Below, in pieces: positions 46,264 through 54,004 of a DNA stretch of 64,000 nt (positions are counted from its first letter, which is position 1; each line of letters begins with the position of its first letter). The notes below the pieces were generated by a model. The model ran no database searches. It worked only from the letters and a program-made list of their open reading frames with translations, and was not told the origin of the DNA. Source of the stretch: Saprospiraceae bacterium (GTDB lineage: Bacteria; Bacteroidota; Bacteroidia; Chitinophagales; Saprospiraceae); NCBI GenBank assembly GCA_022841345.1, contig JALHRR010000007.1:91908-155907 (forward strand), read 5' to 3'. Position numbers and translations under genes: made by a program.

Positions 46264-46709
46264 ACTATGAGAGATGAGATATGAGCCGAAGGTCGCGCAG
46301 CTCCCGCAGGGTGCCTCGCGAATGAACAGCCAGTTATGAATTATGAGTGATGAGTGATGAGTGATGAGTTGAACAGCCGGTTATTAGTTGAAAGTTGAAA
46401 GTTGAAAGTGAAACAGCCAATAGAACAACCAATTGCCGAATTGCCGAACCGCAGGTCGCGCAGTCGCAGATGGTGAGTGACGAAGGAACCTCACTATGAG
46501 CAAAGCGAACCTCGCGATTGTTGAATTGTCGAACCGCAGGTCGCGAGTGGCGCGAAGCAAAACTTCGCGATGAAACAGCCGATTGAACAGCCGTATTTAG
46601 TTGAAAGTTGAAACAGCCAATTGAACAGGCGTTGCTGGTTTAACCGCCAAAGCAGACCAAAAGAGGATTTGATGCAGGGTTGCAATTTTGTGACGCAATT
46701 CATTGCGTC
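46263..46709. repeat. Mixed short-repeat tract (ATGAGTG, AACAGCC, GTTGAAA, palindromes)
   Basis: Directly after the stop: ATGAGAGATGAG/ATGAGTGATGAG units (46266-46370), AACAGCC heptamers near 46325, 46372, 46412, 46574, 46586 and 46612, GTTGAAA units (46388-46410, 46602), GGTCGCG/CGCGA inverted pieces (46290-46312, 46455-46572) and the palindrome GACGCAATTCATTGCGTC (46692-46709). No credible gene. Confidence 0.7.
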
Positions 46710-46827
46710 TCGTCTCAGGACAATCAGCTGATATCAGAGAGAGCGTGTTGAGAGAACAACAAAGGCAGCGTTTCCCATTCGACACTAAAGTGTGTTGAAT
46801 TAACTGAAAGTCCGTGGTTGCGCAAGC

Positions 46828-46914
46828 ACATCACCTCGGAGAGACATCACTTTTTCAGGGCTTGTCCCCTGAAAAAACATCACCTTTCAAAGCGTAGCTG
46901 CAGAAAGACATCAC
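46828..46914. repeat. GTGATGT hairpin array, locus 3 (inverted)
   Basis: ACATCAC at 46828, 46844, 46877 and 46908. Between the middle pair lies the hairpin TTTTTCAGGG/CCCTGAAAAA; the first spacer is collapsed to CTC-GGA-GAG, as if the hairpin centre was deleted. Ends about 50 bases before the next gene start. Confidence 0.85.
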
Positions 46915-46961
46915 ATTCACACGCCAAATTCATGTGCAAAAACAAAAAATATAGTCAATAA

Positions 46962-48014
46962 ATGAAGACAATGAAAGGTCCCGGTGTATTTCTCGCTCAG
47001 TTTATGGGAGATGAAGCGCCTTTTAATTCTTTGAGTAATATATGTGGCTGGCTCAGTGGGCTGGGGTATAAAGGAGTTCAGATTCCGACCTGGGATGCCA
47101 GATGCATCAATCTGGAATTGGCAGCAACGAGTCAGACATATGCTGATGAAGTGAGAGGAATTGTGGAAAGTCATGGTATGCAGATTACAGAATTGTCTAC
47201 TCATCTACAGGGTCAATTAGTGGCTGTAAATCCGGCTTACGATGTGATGTTTGATGGATTTGCTCCTGAACATCTTAGAGGAAATCCTTCCGGACGGCAG
47301 GAATGGGCAGTTCAACAGGTAAAATATGCAGCGCAGGCATCCCGGAATCTTGGGTTGAATGCTGCTGCTACTTTTAGTGGCGCATTGATGTGGCAAAATG
47401 TCTATCCATGGCCTCAGCGACCTGCGGGTTTGGTGGAATTGGGATTTCGGGAATTGGGTAAAAGATGGAAGCCAATCCTGGATGTGTACGAAGATGCCGG
47501 AGTTGATTTGTGCTATGAAGTGCATGCCGGGGAAGATCTGCATGACGGAATCACTTATGAGATGTTTTTGAAAGAAGTGAATGATCATCCGCGGGCTTGT
47601 CTGTTATATGATCCATCGCATTTCATTTTACAATGTCTTGATTATCTTACTTATATAGATCATTATCATGAGCGCATCAAAATGTTTCATGTAAAAGATG
47701 CCGAGTTTAATCCAACAGGCAAGCAGGGTGTTTATGGCGGGTATCAATCCTGGTTGAACAGAGCCGGAAGGTTCCGTTCGCTGGGGGATGGTCAGGTGGA
47801 TTTTAGTGCTATCTTTAGCAAATTAGCCACATATGATTACAGCGGCTGGGCAGTGCTGGAATGGGAATGTGCCATTAAGCATCCTATGCAGGGGGCGGCG
47901 GAAGGAGCGCCTTTTATTCAGCAGCATATCATTCAGGTGACAGATAAGGCATTTGATGATTTTGCAGATTCCGGAGCAGATGAAGCTGCCAATCGCAAAA
48001 TATTGGGTATCTGA
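46962..48014 (+). CDS. Sugar phosphate isomerase/epimerase (TIM barrel, long form)
   Basis: 350 residues, no signal peptide. AP-endonuclease-2-type TIM barrel: GVQIPTWDARCINLE, ITELSTHLQGQLVAVNPAYD, NAAATFSGALMWQNVYPWPQRP, LCYEVHAGEDLHDGITYEMF, CLLYDPSHFILQCLDYLTYIDHYHERIKMFHVKDAEF and WAVLEWECAIKHPMQGAAEGAPFI, with the metal-binding Glu, Asp, His and Glu visible. The family is common beside Gfo/Idh/MocA genes and likely acts on a keto-sugar or inositol-type intermediate; the exact reaction is not known. A hairpin array lies in its leader region. Confidence 0.88.
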   Translation: MKTMKGPGVFLAQFMGDEAPFNSLSNICGWLSGLGYKGVQIPTWDARCINLELAATSQTYADEVRGIVESHGMQITELSTHLQGQLVAVNPAYDVMFDGFAPEHLRGNPSGRQEWAVQQVKYAAQASRNLGLNAAATFSGALMWQNVYPWPQRPAGLVELGFRELGKRWKPILDVYEDAGVDLCYEVHAGEDLHDGITYEMFLKEVNDHPRACLLYDPSHFILQCLDYLTYIDHYHERIKMFHVKDAEFNPTGKQGVYGGYQSWLNRAGRFRSLGDGQVDFSAIFSKLATYDYSGWAVLEWECAIKHPMQGAAEGAPFIQQHIIQVTDKAFDDFADSGADEAANRKILGI

Positions 48015-48080
48015 TTTTTATGGTTTATTATTCAATTTTCAACAGGGATTTAATTAAAAGAAATATTAAAAATTACATTT

Positions 48081-48863
48081 ATGAACAAGACAGGTTTGCT
48101 GCTATTTAGTTTGGTAATGGGTTTAGTTTTTTCAAATTGCGGCTCAACAAACTCAGAAAATACTGACAGTAATATGGAATCTAAAGACAATTCAGAGATG
48201 GCTGAAAATATGCTCAGTTCAGAAGAACAGGCGGAAGGCTGGGTCTTGCTTTTTGATGGGATAACTAAAGATGGATGGCATGGTTATGGCAAATCTGAAA
48301 CAGGCGCAGGCTGGAAAGTAGCAGATGGTACCATCTATCTGGACGCTGAAAACAAAGCATCCTGGAATGAAGGAGATGGAGGAGATATTTTGACCAATGA
48401 AGAATACGAAAATTTTCATCTCAAATTGGACTGGAAATTGGCTCCCGGAGGCAATAGTGGTATCATGTTTTATGTAAATGAAGATACCTCCAAATACAAA
48501 AACACATGGGAGACCGGACCTGAAATGCAGATTCTGGATAATGATGCGCATAATGACGGCAAGATTACAAAGCATCGTGCAGGTGATTTATATGACCTGA
48601 TTGCTTCATCCTCCGAACCGGTATATCCTCCGGGTGAATGGAATCAGGTAGAAATTATCTCAAAAGACAGCATGCTGGAGTTTCATCTGAATGGTGTAAA
48701 AGTGGTTGAAACTAAAATGTGGGATGATGCATGGAAGGCTATGGTTGCCGGCAGTAAGTTCAAGGACATGCCCGGATTCTCTCAATATCAGAAAGGGAGA
48801 ATCTCTTTGCAGGATCATGGGGACAATATCTGGTTCAGGAATATTAAGATTCGGAGGCTGTGA
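48081..48863 (+). CDS. DUF1080 lipoprotein (3-keto-glycoside hydrolase/lyase family)
   Basis: 260 residues. Lipoprotein signal (LVFSNCGSTNS, Cys20). After a Ser/Glu/Asn-rich linker, the DUF1080 jelly roll starts at GWVLLFDGITKDGWHGYGKS and includes GDILTNEEYENFHLKLDWKLAPGGNSGIMFYV, GPEMQILDNDAHND and GRISLQDHGDNIWFRNIKIRRL. DUF1080 proteins include enzymes that cleave 3-keto-glycosides, which fits the nearby GMC dehydrogenase. Probably on the outer membrane. 66 bases after the TIM-barrel gene, so likely co-transcribed. Confidence 0.9.
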   Translation: MNKTGLLLFSLVMGLVFSNCGSTNSENTDSNMESKDNSEMAENMLSSEEQAEGWVLLFDGITKDGWHGYGKSETGAGWKVADGTIYLDAENKASWNEGDGGDILTNEEYENFHLKLDWKLAPGGNSGIMFYVNEDTSKYKNTWETGPEMQILDNDAHNDGKITKHRAGDLYDLIASSSEPVYPPGEWNQVEIISKDSMLEFHLNGVKVVETKMWDDAWKAMVAGSKFKDMPGFSQYQKGRISLQDHGDNIWFRNIKIRRL

Positions 48864-48963
48864 GATTGAGTTTTTGAGGAATTCTTTCTTTGTAGTTCAA
48901 GGAATGGCAATAGAATTTTACCGTTTTAGTGAATTAAAGTTCCCAAATTGCGAATTCAATTCT

Positions 48964-48971
48964 TATATTTG
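48964..48971 (+). promoter_or_regulatory. Candidate -7 box for higBA
   Basis: TATATTTG, 18 bases before the higB start; a TTG at 48948-48950 is a weak, short-spaced -33 candidate. Implies a very short leader. Confidence 0.5.
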
Positions 48972-48989
48972 CATGAGTAATGATTGTGA

Positions 48990-49286
48990 ATGGAACGAAT
49001 TTATTCCAAAAGTACATTGAGAGATTATTGGGAGTTGTATCCTGATTCTGAGCAGTATCTGAAAACTTGGTATGAAACAGCTATGAATTCTATTTGGAGG
49101 ACCCCTAATGAAGTAAAGCAAACCTACTCGAGTGCAAGTGTCTTGAAAAGCGGAAGAATTGTTTTTAATATCCGGGGGAATGCTTATCGATTAATTGTAA
49201 AAATTAATTATGAAAAACAGTGGATTTTTATCCGATTTTTTGGCACTCATGTTGAATATGATAAAATTGATGCGAACACGATTTAA
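48990..49286 (+). CDS. higB: HigB-type mRNA interferase toxin
   Basis: 98 residues, full length for the HigB/RelE superfamily subgroup. Conserved blocks STLRDYWELYPDSEQYLKTWYE, WRTPNEVKQTYSSASVLKSGRIVFNIRGNAYRLIVKINYE and the C-terminal IRFFGTHVEYDKID with His and Tyr/Asp are all present. It would cleave mRNA on the ribosome. The toxin-first order with the antitoxin 9 bases downstream is typical of higBA. The module follows the DUF1080 gene but has its own -7 box. Confidence 0.92.
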   Translation: MERIYSKSTLRDYWELYPDSEQYLKTWYETAMNSIWRTPNEVKQTYSSASVLKSGRIVFNIRGNAYRLIVKINYEKQWIFIRFFGTHVEYDKIDANTI

Positions 49287-49295
49287 TAACCATAT

Positions 49296-49664
49296 ATGAA
49301 TATTAGACCAATTAAAAATGATTTGGATTACCGACAGGCATTGAAAAGACTGGATCTGATTTTTGATGCTAAATCCGGTACTCCTGAAAGTGATGAAGCT
49401 GACATTCTGGGTTCATTAATAGATGAATATGAAAAGAAGTATTTTCCAATTGATGCTCCTGATCCAATAGAAGCAATAAAAATCAGAATGGAAGAGTTGC
49501 AATTAAAACAAGTTGATTTAGTGGATGCCATTGGTGGCAAAAGTCGTGTTTCTGAGATTCTCAGCAAGAAAAGAAAACTTACGGTTGATATGATCAGGAA
49601 TTTGTCAAGTAAGTTACACTTATCGCCCGGCTTATTAATTTCAGATTATAAACTGATCCGGTAA
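49296..49664 (+). CDS. higA: HigA-type antitoxin with XRE helix-turn-helix
   Basis: 122 residues. The N-terminal ~60 residues (DLDYRQALKRLDLIFDAKSGTPESDEADIL) are the usual toxin-binding part; the helix-turn-helix follows (EELQLKQVDLVDAIGGKSRVSEILSKKRKLTVDMIRNLSSKLHLSPGLL, given here as family blocks KQVDLVDAIG and RVSEILSKKRKL). It neutralises HigB and probably represses the higBA promoter. Intact and full length. Confidence 0.92.
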   Translation: MNIRPIKNDLDYRQALKRLDLIFDAKSGTPESDEADILGSLIDEYEKKYFPIDAPDPIEAIKIRMEELQLKQVDLVDAIGGKSRVSEILSKKRKLTVDMIRNLSSKLHLSPGLLISDYKLIR

Positions 49665-49871
49665 AACCAATCATTCCCTACCTAAGGAGGACTAAAAATG
49701 ATCCAAAATCGATCAACTCCAGTCAGGAAATTCAGCTAGAACCTTGTATATTTATATTTCATGTAAGATGATAGTAATCTTGCAATAATAGCTGATTTTC
49801 AGATTTCTTGCAGCGTTTTCCTTGATTTTGTAGTACTTAACACATTTACAATTGATTAAATCAATTTGTGT

Positions 49872-51452
49872 ATGGTACAACTTTATCCTCCAGTTAAATT
49901 TTTGTGGCTGCTTATTTTTGTTGGACTCAGTAATGGATTGATTGCTCAGAGTGGTTTTTTTATGCCATTGCAATTAGACACTTACGAGACTTTTCGAGTT
50001 CAATACAATGATCATGATCGATATCATAATGTAAAAGTAAAATCCATAAATTTTGAAATCCCTGGTCAGGTGACTGTTATCTTTGAAGACATGTGGTCCT
50101 TTAGTGCGAATCCAATTAGCAGGACACCTTTTGGATATGGTCCAGTAATTAACATAGGAGGATTATTTGGTTGTGCTATGAACCCTGATATGAGTACTGT
50201 CTTAGGTAAATCTGTTAAAATCTTATCTGATAGTACCTGGATTTTTGATTTGGGTCAGGGTAGTTCATTTACAGTTATGACTCAAGCTTCTGTGGGCGAG
50301 AATTGGGAGGCATATCCTCTTCTAAATGGATCAGGAATTTGGGGGCAAATGCTCTCTGTTATTCAGGGGCAATTACCCGATGAATGGATCAAAACAATAA
50401 AATTAGAGGCGCACATTAATCCTGATCTTCTATCCGGAATATTTCCTTTTCACCCGATTATAAAATTCTCCACAAAAAGAGGATTACTGGAGATTCCTCA
50501 ACTATCTAATTTTATGTTTACTCCGCCAGGTTATTACGTAGATACCTTTCCAATTTTAAAAATCTATAATAGTAATGAGGAATTTCATGATTCTGATTTT
50601 CGTAAATTCAACTTTCGCAATGTCTTCGATTTGCAGCCTGGTGATATAATTGTATCTCAGAGAAATCAAAACGGAAATATTTCACGTCAACACATCGAAG
50701 TTTTAAAAAGTGATTGGGCTTCAGATCATTCTTCCGTGGACTTTACGTGGCATCTGAAGACTTATAATGTTTCCGCGGAAAATGAACAATCATTAACGAG
50801 TGACAGGATAGTGGATACTACATTACCCAAGAATGATTTTTGGCAAAGTCTTGATTCATTTCCGCCATTAATTACTTTTGCTAATTCAGATACTGAAAAC
50901 ATTCCACTTGTAAATGCGGTTATTTCCAGGTCTAATTCAAATTATTATAACAGGAGACAGTTTTTTCAGCGGTATCATGAATTAGGTTGGGATCATTTCT
51001 CACAATGTTATCATTTTATTCAATTCTCAAATTCTAGTGTATTTATTACTGAATATGTGGATGGACTTGGTGGTCCTTATAGATATTCTTACTCGTCGGG
51101 TTTGGGTGGTAGTAGTACAACTTCTGAGCGAATAGAATACTATAAAAAAGGCGAGGAAGAATGGGGCGATCCCGGAGTGCTGACATCCTTTCAAAATATA
51201 TCTTCATCTAGTAATAGCCTTAGGATATCTCCAACTCTTGCTTCGTCAGGTTCAGAGCTATATGTTTCACACATTTCTCAGAATATCCGGATTTCGGTCT
51301 TGAATCTTCAGGGAGTGGTAATGCCGGTTCAGGAACGTAAATCTGAAAATGGCAGCTTCATTCAACTTACTGATTTCAAACCGGGAATGTATATAGTGAA
51401 CGTTTTCTCACCTGATGGAGCATATTCAAGCGGTAAAATTATGGTGTTTTAG
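49872..51452 (+). CDS. Secreted protein of unknown function with T9SS type A sorting domain
   Basis: 526 residues. Signal peptide (about 1-26, ending GLIAQ). The central ~420 residues match no family I know; they are beta-rich with aromatic and polar residues (YNDHDRYHNVKVKSINF, GGPYRYSYSSGLGGSSTT). The last ~75 residues are a T9SS type A sorting domain (RISPTLASSGSELYVSH, NIRISVLNLQG, FKPGMYIVNVFSPDGAYSSGKIMVF). ATG at 49872 preferred to TTG at 49866. It lies alone between HigBA and a hydroxylase gene, as is common for secreted orphan proteins in this phylum. Confidence 0.8.
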   Translation: MVQLYPPVKFLWLLIFVGLSNGLIAQSGFFMPLQLDTYETFRVQYNDHDRYHNVKVKSINFEIPGQVTVIFEDMWSFSANPISRTPFGYGPVINIGGLFGCAMNPDMSTVLGKSVKILSDSTWIFDLGQGSSFTVMTQASVGENWEAYPLLNGSGIWGQMLSVIQGQLPDEWIKTIKLEAHINPDLLSGIFPFHPIIKFSTKRGLLEIPQLSNFMFTPPGYYVDTFPILKIYNSNEEFHDSDFRKFNFRNVFDLQPGDIIVSQRNQNGNISRQHIEVLKSDWASDHSSVDFTWHLKTYNVSAENEQSLTSDRIVDTTLPKNDFWQSLDSFPPLITFANSDTENIPLVNAVISRSNSNYYNRRQFFQRYHELGWDHFSQCYHFIQFSNSSVFITEYVDGLGGPYRYSYSSGLGGSSTTSERIEYYKKGEEEWGDPGVLTSFQNISSSSNSLRISPTLASSGSELYVSHISQNIRISVLNLQGVVMPVQERKSENGSFIQLTDFKPGMYIVNVFSPDGAYSSGKIMVF

Positions 51453-51482
51453 CAGTTACTTTAGCTATCTGAATATTGAATT

Positions 51483-51698
51483 TGGATGCTCACCCGGCTG
51501 TTTAATAGGCTGTTTCTATAGCTGTTCCAAAGGTAAATTGTAAATGGATCTTCTACTGGCTGTTTCCGGTTTAACGCTTCACCGCTTTAACGCTTTAACG
51601 AGGCTGTTAACCGGCTGTTAGCGATTAAACGCCTCAACTCCTTAACGCCTCGACGTGGCTGTTTCCGGCTCAACGCTTAACCGCTTTAACGAAGCTGT
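51483..51698. repeat. GGCTGTT heptamer tract
   Basis: GGCTGTT or a one-base variant occurs about eight times in 215 bases, mixed with TTAACGC/TTAACCGCTTTAACG units and CCGGCT half-palindromes. It fills the space between the convergent secreted-protein gene and hydroxylase gene and runs into the last codons of the hydroxylase gene (from 51686). Confidence 0.75.
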
Positions 51699-52564
51699 CC
51701 CATCTCCGCCCTCAACTGATCACTTGTTTTCCTGCTCCCATCATGACTCCATCCCGGAGGACCAAAAATGTACATCCACCTGGAATGCCAATCAGGAGCA
51801 TTCATGACGTCTTTGTACATATCCACCCATTCGTGAAAGATGATTTTAAGAGGATTGTGAGATTGCAGGGGAGTGGTGAGGCCAAATTTCACATGCTCAG
51901 TCTCTTCTTCAAATGTACCAAACAGCTTATCCCAGAAAATGAATATCATTCCCATGTTGCGGTCGAGATATCTGATATTAGAACCATGATGCACTCTGTG
52001 ATTGGAAGGCGTGGCAAGGATATGATCCAGAATGCCAAGTTTGCCTATGTACTGAGTATGGATCAGGATTCCATAAATCTGGGTCGCTGAATACATGAAC
52101 ATGATATCCAGCGGTTGAAATCCCAGCCAGGCTAAGGGAATGAAGAAAATAAACCGATACAATGGCTGAAACACAGATGATCTAAATCCAACAGTGAGAT
52201 TGAATTCTTCTGAGGAATGATGTGTCACATGCACCGCCCAAAACAATCGAATATGATGATCCGCCCAATGCAGCCAGTAAAAAACAAAATCTTCTGCAAT
52301 CAATAAAATGAACCAGTACAATACCACATGCTCAATACTGATCACATGAATGCTGTAAAAATAATTGAGAAATAAAAGGCTGACACCCCGGAATAATAAA
52401 TCAATACTCATATTGCAGAGCATCAGGTAGAGGTTTGTCAGAATACCTTTTGTAGAATACCGCTGATGACTACTTGTGTAGGATAGTAGTAACTCTAGTC
52501 CAATAACCAATACATAAATCGGAGTTGATATTAGTATCAACAATGATTCTCTAAATTCCTCCAT
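51686..52564 (-). CDS. Fatty acid hydroxylase/sterol desaturase family membrane protein
   Basis: 292 residues with about four to five membrane segments. Diiron-binding histidine boxes of the family are clear: HWADHH (about 118-123), HVTHHSSEEFN (about 131) and NHRVHHGSN (about 193-198), with an ILIHTQ box between. It is expected to hydroxylate or desaturate a lipid, carotenoid or sterol-like substrate at the inner membrane; the substrate is unknown. The C-terminus ends inside a GGCTGTT repeat tract, so the last residues (AEMGQLR) may be of repeat origin. Confidence 0.88.
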   Translation of the reverse strand: MEEFRESLLILISTPIYVLVIGLELLLSYTSSHQRYSTKGILTNLYLMLCNMSIDLLFRGVSLLFLNYFYSIHVISIEHVVLYWFILLIAEDFVFYWLHWADHHIRLFWAVHVTHHSSEEFNLTVGFRSSVFQPLYRFIFFIPLAWLGFQPLDIMFMYSATQIYGILIHTQYIGKLGILDHILATPSNHRVHHGSNIRYLDRNMGMIFIFWDKLFGTFEEETEHVKFGLTTPLQSHNPLKIIFHEWVDMYKDVMNAPDWHSRWMYIFGPPGWSHDGSRKTSDQLRAEMGQLR

Positions 52565-52588
52565 CTCGTTCTTTTGTCAAATACGCTG

Positions 52589-52596
52589 CAAACTTA
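52589..52596 (-). promoter_or_regulatory. Candidate -7 box for the hydroxylase gene
   Basis: TAAGTTTG on the minus strand, 25 bases before the start at 52564. Matches TAnnTTTG; no good -33 seen. Confidence 0.4.
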
Positions 52597-52826
52597 ACAA
52601 TTTTTTTACATACGAGAACCTGAATTGAACAAAGGGTTACGCCATTAATCATACCCTGATTGAAATTGAATTGACAAATGAATTAAAAACCTCCTGATTT
52701 GCGTTATTGAATCAGGCAAGATATAATGAGTAAAGTTTTGTTCTAAAGAATGGAAACTAAATGCTATTTGTGATTCATATCTTTGCAATCAATTATTTCC
52801 TTTTTGCATTCTAAATATTAATATTT

Positions 52827-53042
52827 ATGAATAATACGATGCTGATACAAGTGACCAACCAAAAAGCAATAAAGCTTATTCATGAGTTGGAAGAATTGGA
52901 CTTGATTATTGTTTTGGAAGAAAACTTTGATCAAGAGAAAACGAAACTTTCTGAAAAATACAAAGGAATTCTGAGCAAAGCACAGGGGCAAGATCTTAAC
53001 GAACACATTAAGCAAATGCGAAGCGAATGGAACAGTATTTAA
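52827..53042 (+). CDS. Probable antitoxin partner of the PIN-domain toxin
   Basis: 71 residues, no family I can name. N-terminal TMLIQVTNQKAIKLIHELEELDLIIVL resembles the short strand-helix start of small antitoxins found beside PIN toxins in Bacteroidota; the rest is charged and helical (KTKLSEKYKGILSKAQGQDLNEHIKQMRSEW). Its stop TAA overlaps the toxin start (TAATG), the coupling typical of a toxin-antitoxin pair. Confidence 0.75.
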   Translation: MNNTMLIQVTNQKAIKLIHELEELDLIIVLEENFDQEKTKLSEKYKGILSKAQGQDLNEHIKQMRSEWNSI

Positions 53043-53410
53043 TGGATACTAATGTTGTGTCGGATTATCTATCTGCTTCTTTTGCTCCAACTGGAATGAT
53101 GCTCATGGACAATGTTATCAATGACGTTCCAAAAATTTCCATCATTTCTCAGATTGAACTTTTGTGTTGGAGTACAGATGAATTAACTACACTCAGTGTA
53201 AAAGAATTTATTGCTGATTGCAGTGTACTCAATATTAGTCCTGAAGTCATTGCACAATGTATCCTTATACGTAAGGGCAAAAAAATTAAAACACCTGATG
53301 CTATAATTGCCGCCACTGCTTTAGCTTTCAGATATTCTCTAATTAGCAGTAATGAAAAAGATTTTGCCAACATCCCAGGTTTGAAATTTCTTAATCCGCA
53401 AAAGCTTTGA
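53042..53410 (+). CDS. VapC-like PIN-domain ribonuclease toxin
   Basis: 122 residues. PIN-domain acidic residues are in place: MDTNVVSDYL (Asp2), ISQIELLCW (Glu about 38), KTPDAIIAATAL (Asp about 87) and ISSNEKDFANI (Asp about 107). VapC toxins cleave tRNA or rRNA. Start taken at 53042, which overlaps the upstream stop in TAATG and begins with the canonical MDTNV; an in-frame ATG at 53027 would add five residues. Confidence 0.88.
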   Translation: MDTNVVSDYLSASFAPTGMMLMDNVINDVPKISIISQIELLCWSTDELTTLSVKEFIADCSVLNISPEVIAQCILIRKGKKIKTPDAIIAATALAFRYSLISSNEKDFANIPGLKFLNPQKL

Positions 53411-53617
53411 AGGTGCTTATTATTCTCGATACAAATTGGTATACCTTATTTATTAGTGGTAAGGAACAGTTGTTTGCTAGCTTAAAAGATAATGCTTCGT
53501 TGTTTTTCTCTGGTCTCAAGTAATATTCATTGTTTTTATAAACATCTCACATGGACTTTAAGGCCATTAGGAGGGTAAATCAATCTAATCTGGATTGGGG
53601 TTTTTCCTGGAAAGTAA

Positions 53618-53851
53618 TTAAATACTAGTTCCAATAGACGCAATGCAAATAAAGTAGATTCCAATGCTTAAATTGTAGTTTTTCCTCAATTCACTCTCCC
53701 TAATTTCAATTGCTCTATCATTTCCTTTCATCATTCTAGGATGATCAACTTCATATTTTAATGAGACAGCTGTATTCAAATAGAATCCTGTATTAAAATA
53801 CAATATTATGAATGAAATACCTATCAGAATCCATGCATACTGTCTCTTCAT
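53618..53851 (-). CDS. Small two-helix membrane protein, hypothetical
   Basis: 77 residues. Two hydrophobic segments (about 6-25 and 59-77) flank a charged loop (LKYEVDHPRMMKGNDRAIEIRESELRK). No family recognised. It lies between the PIN toxin module and the S9 peptidase gene, same strand as the latter but 150 bases away from it. Could be a real small inner-membrane protein, but support is only the hydrophobic pattern and an uninterrupted frame. Confidence 0.4.
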   Translation of the reverse strand: MKRQYAWILIGISFIILYFNTGFYLNTAVSLKYEVDHPRMMKGNDRAIEIRESELRKNYNLSIGIYFICIASIGTSI

Positions 53852-54004
53852 TATCTTTCTCTTAATTTCAATTGAATCGGAGTTTCTTTTTAGCAGCTCG
53901 GCAATACCCTAGTTAATGGTTTTGTTAAAAACTTTGAACAACATAGCTGCCTGAACATGATATTCTCAAATTCAGGCAGTATCTTAACAAATATAACTTC
54001 AGTT

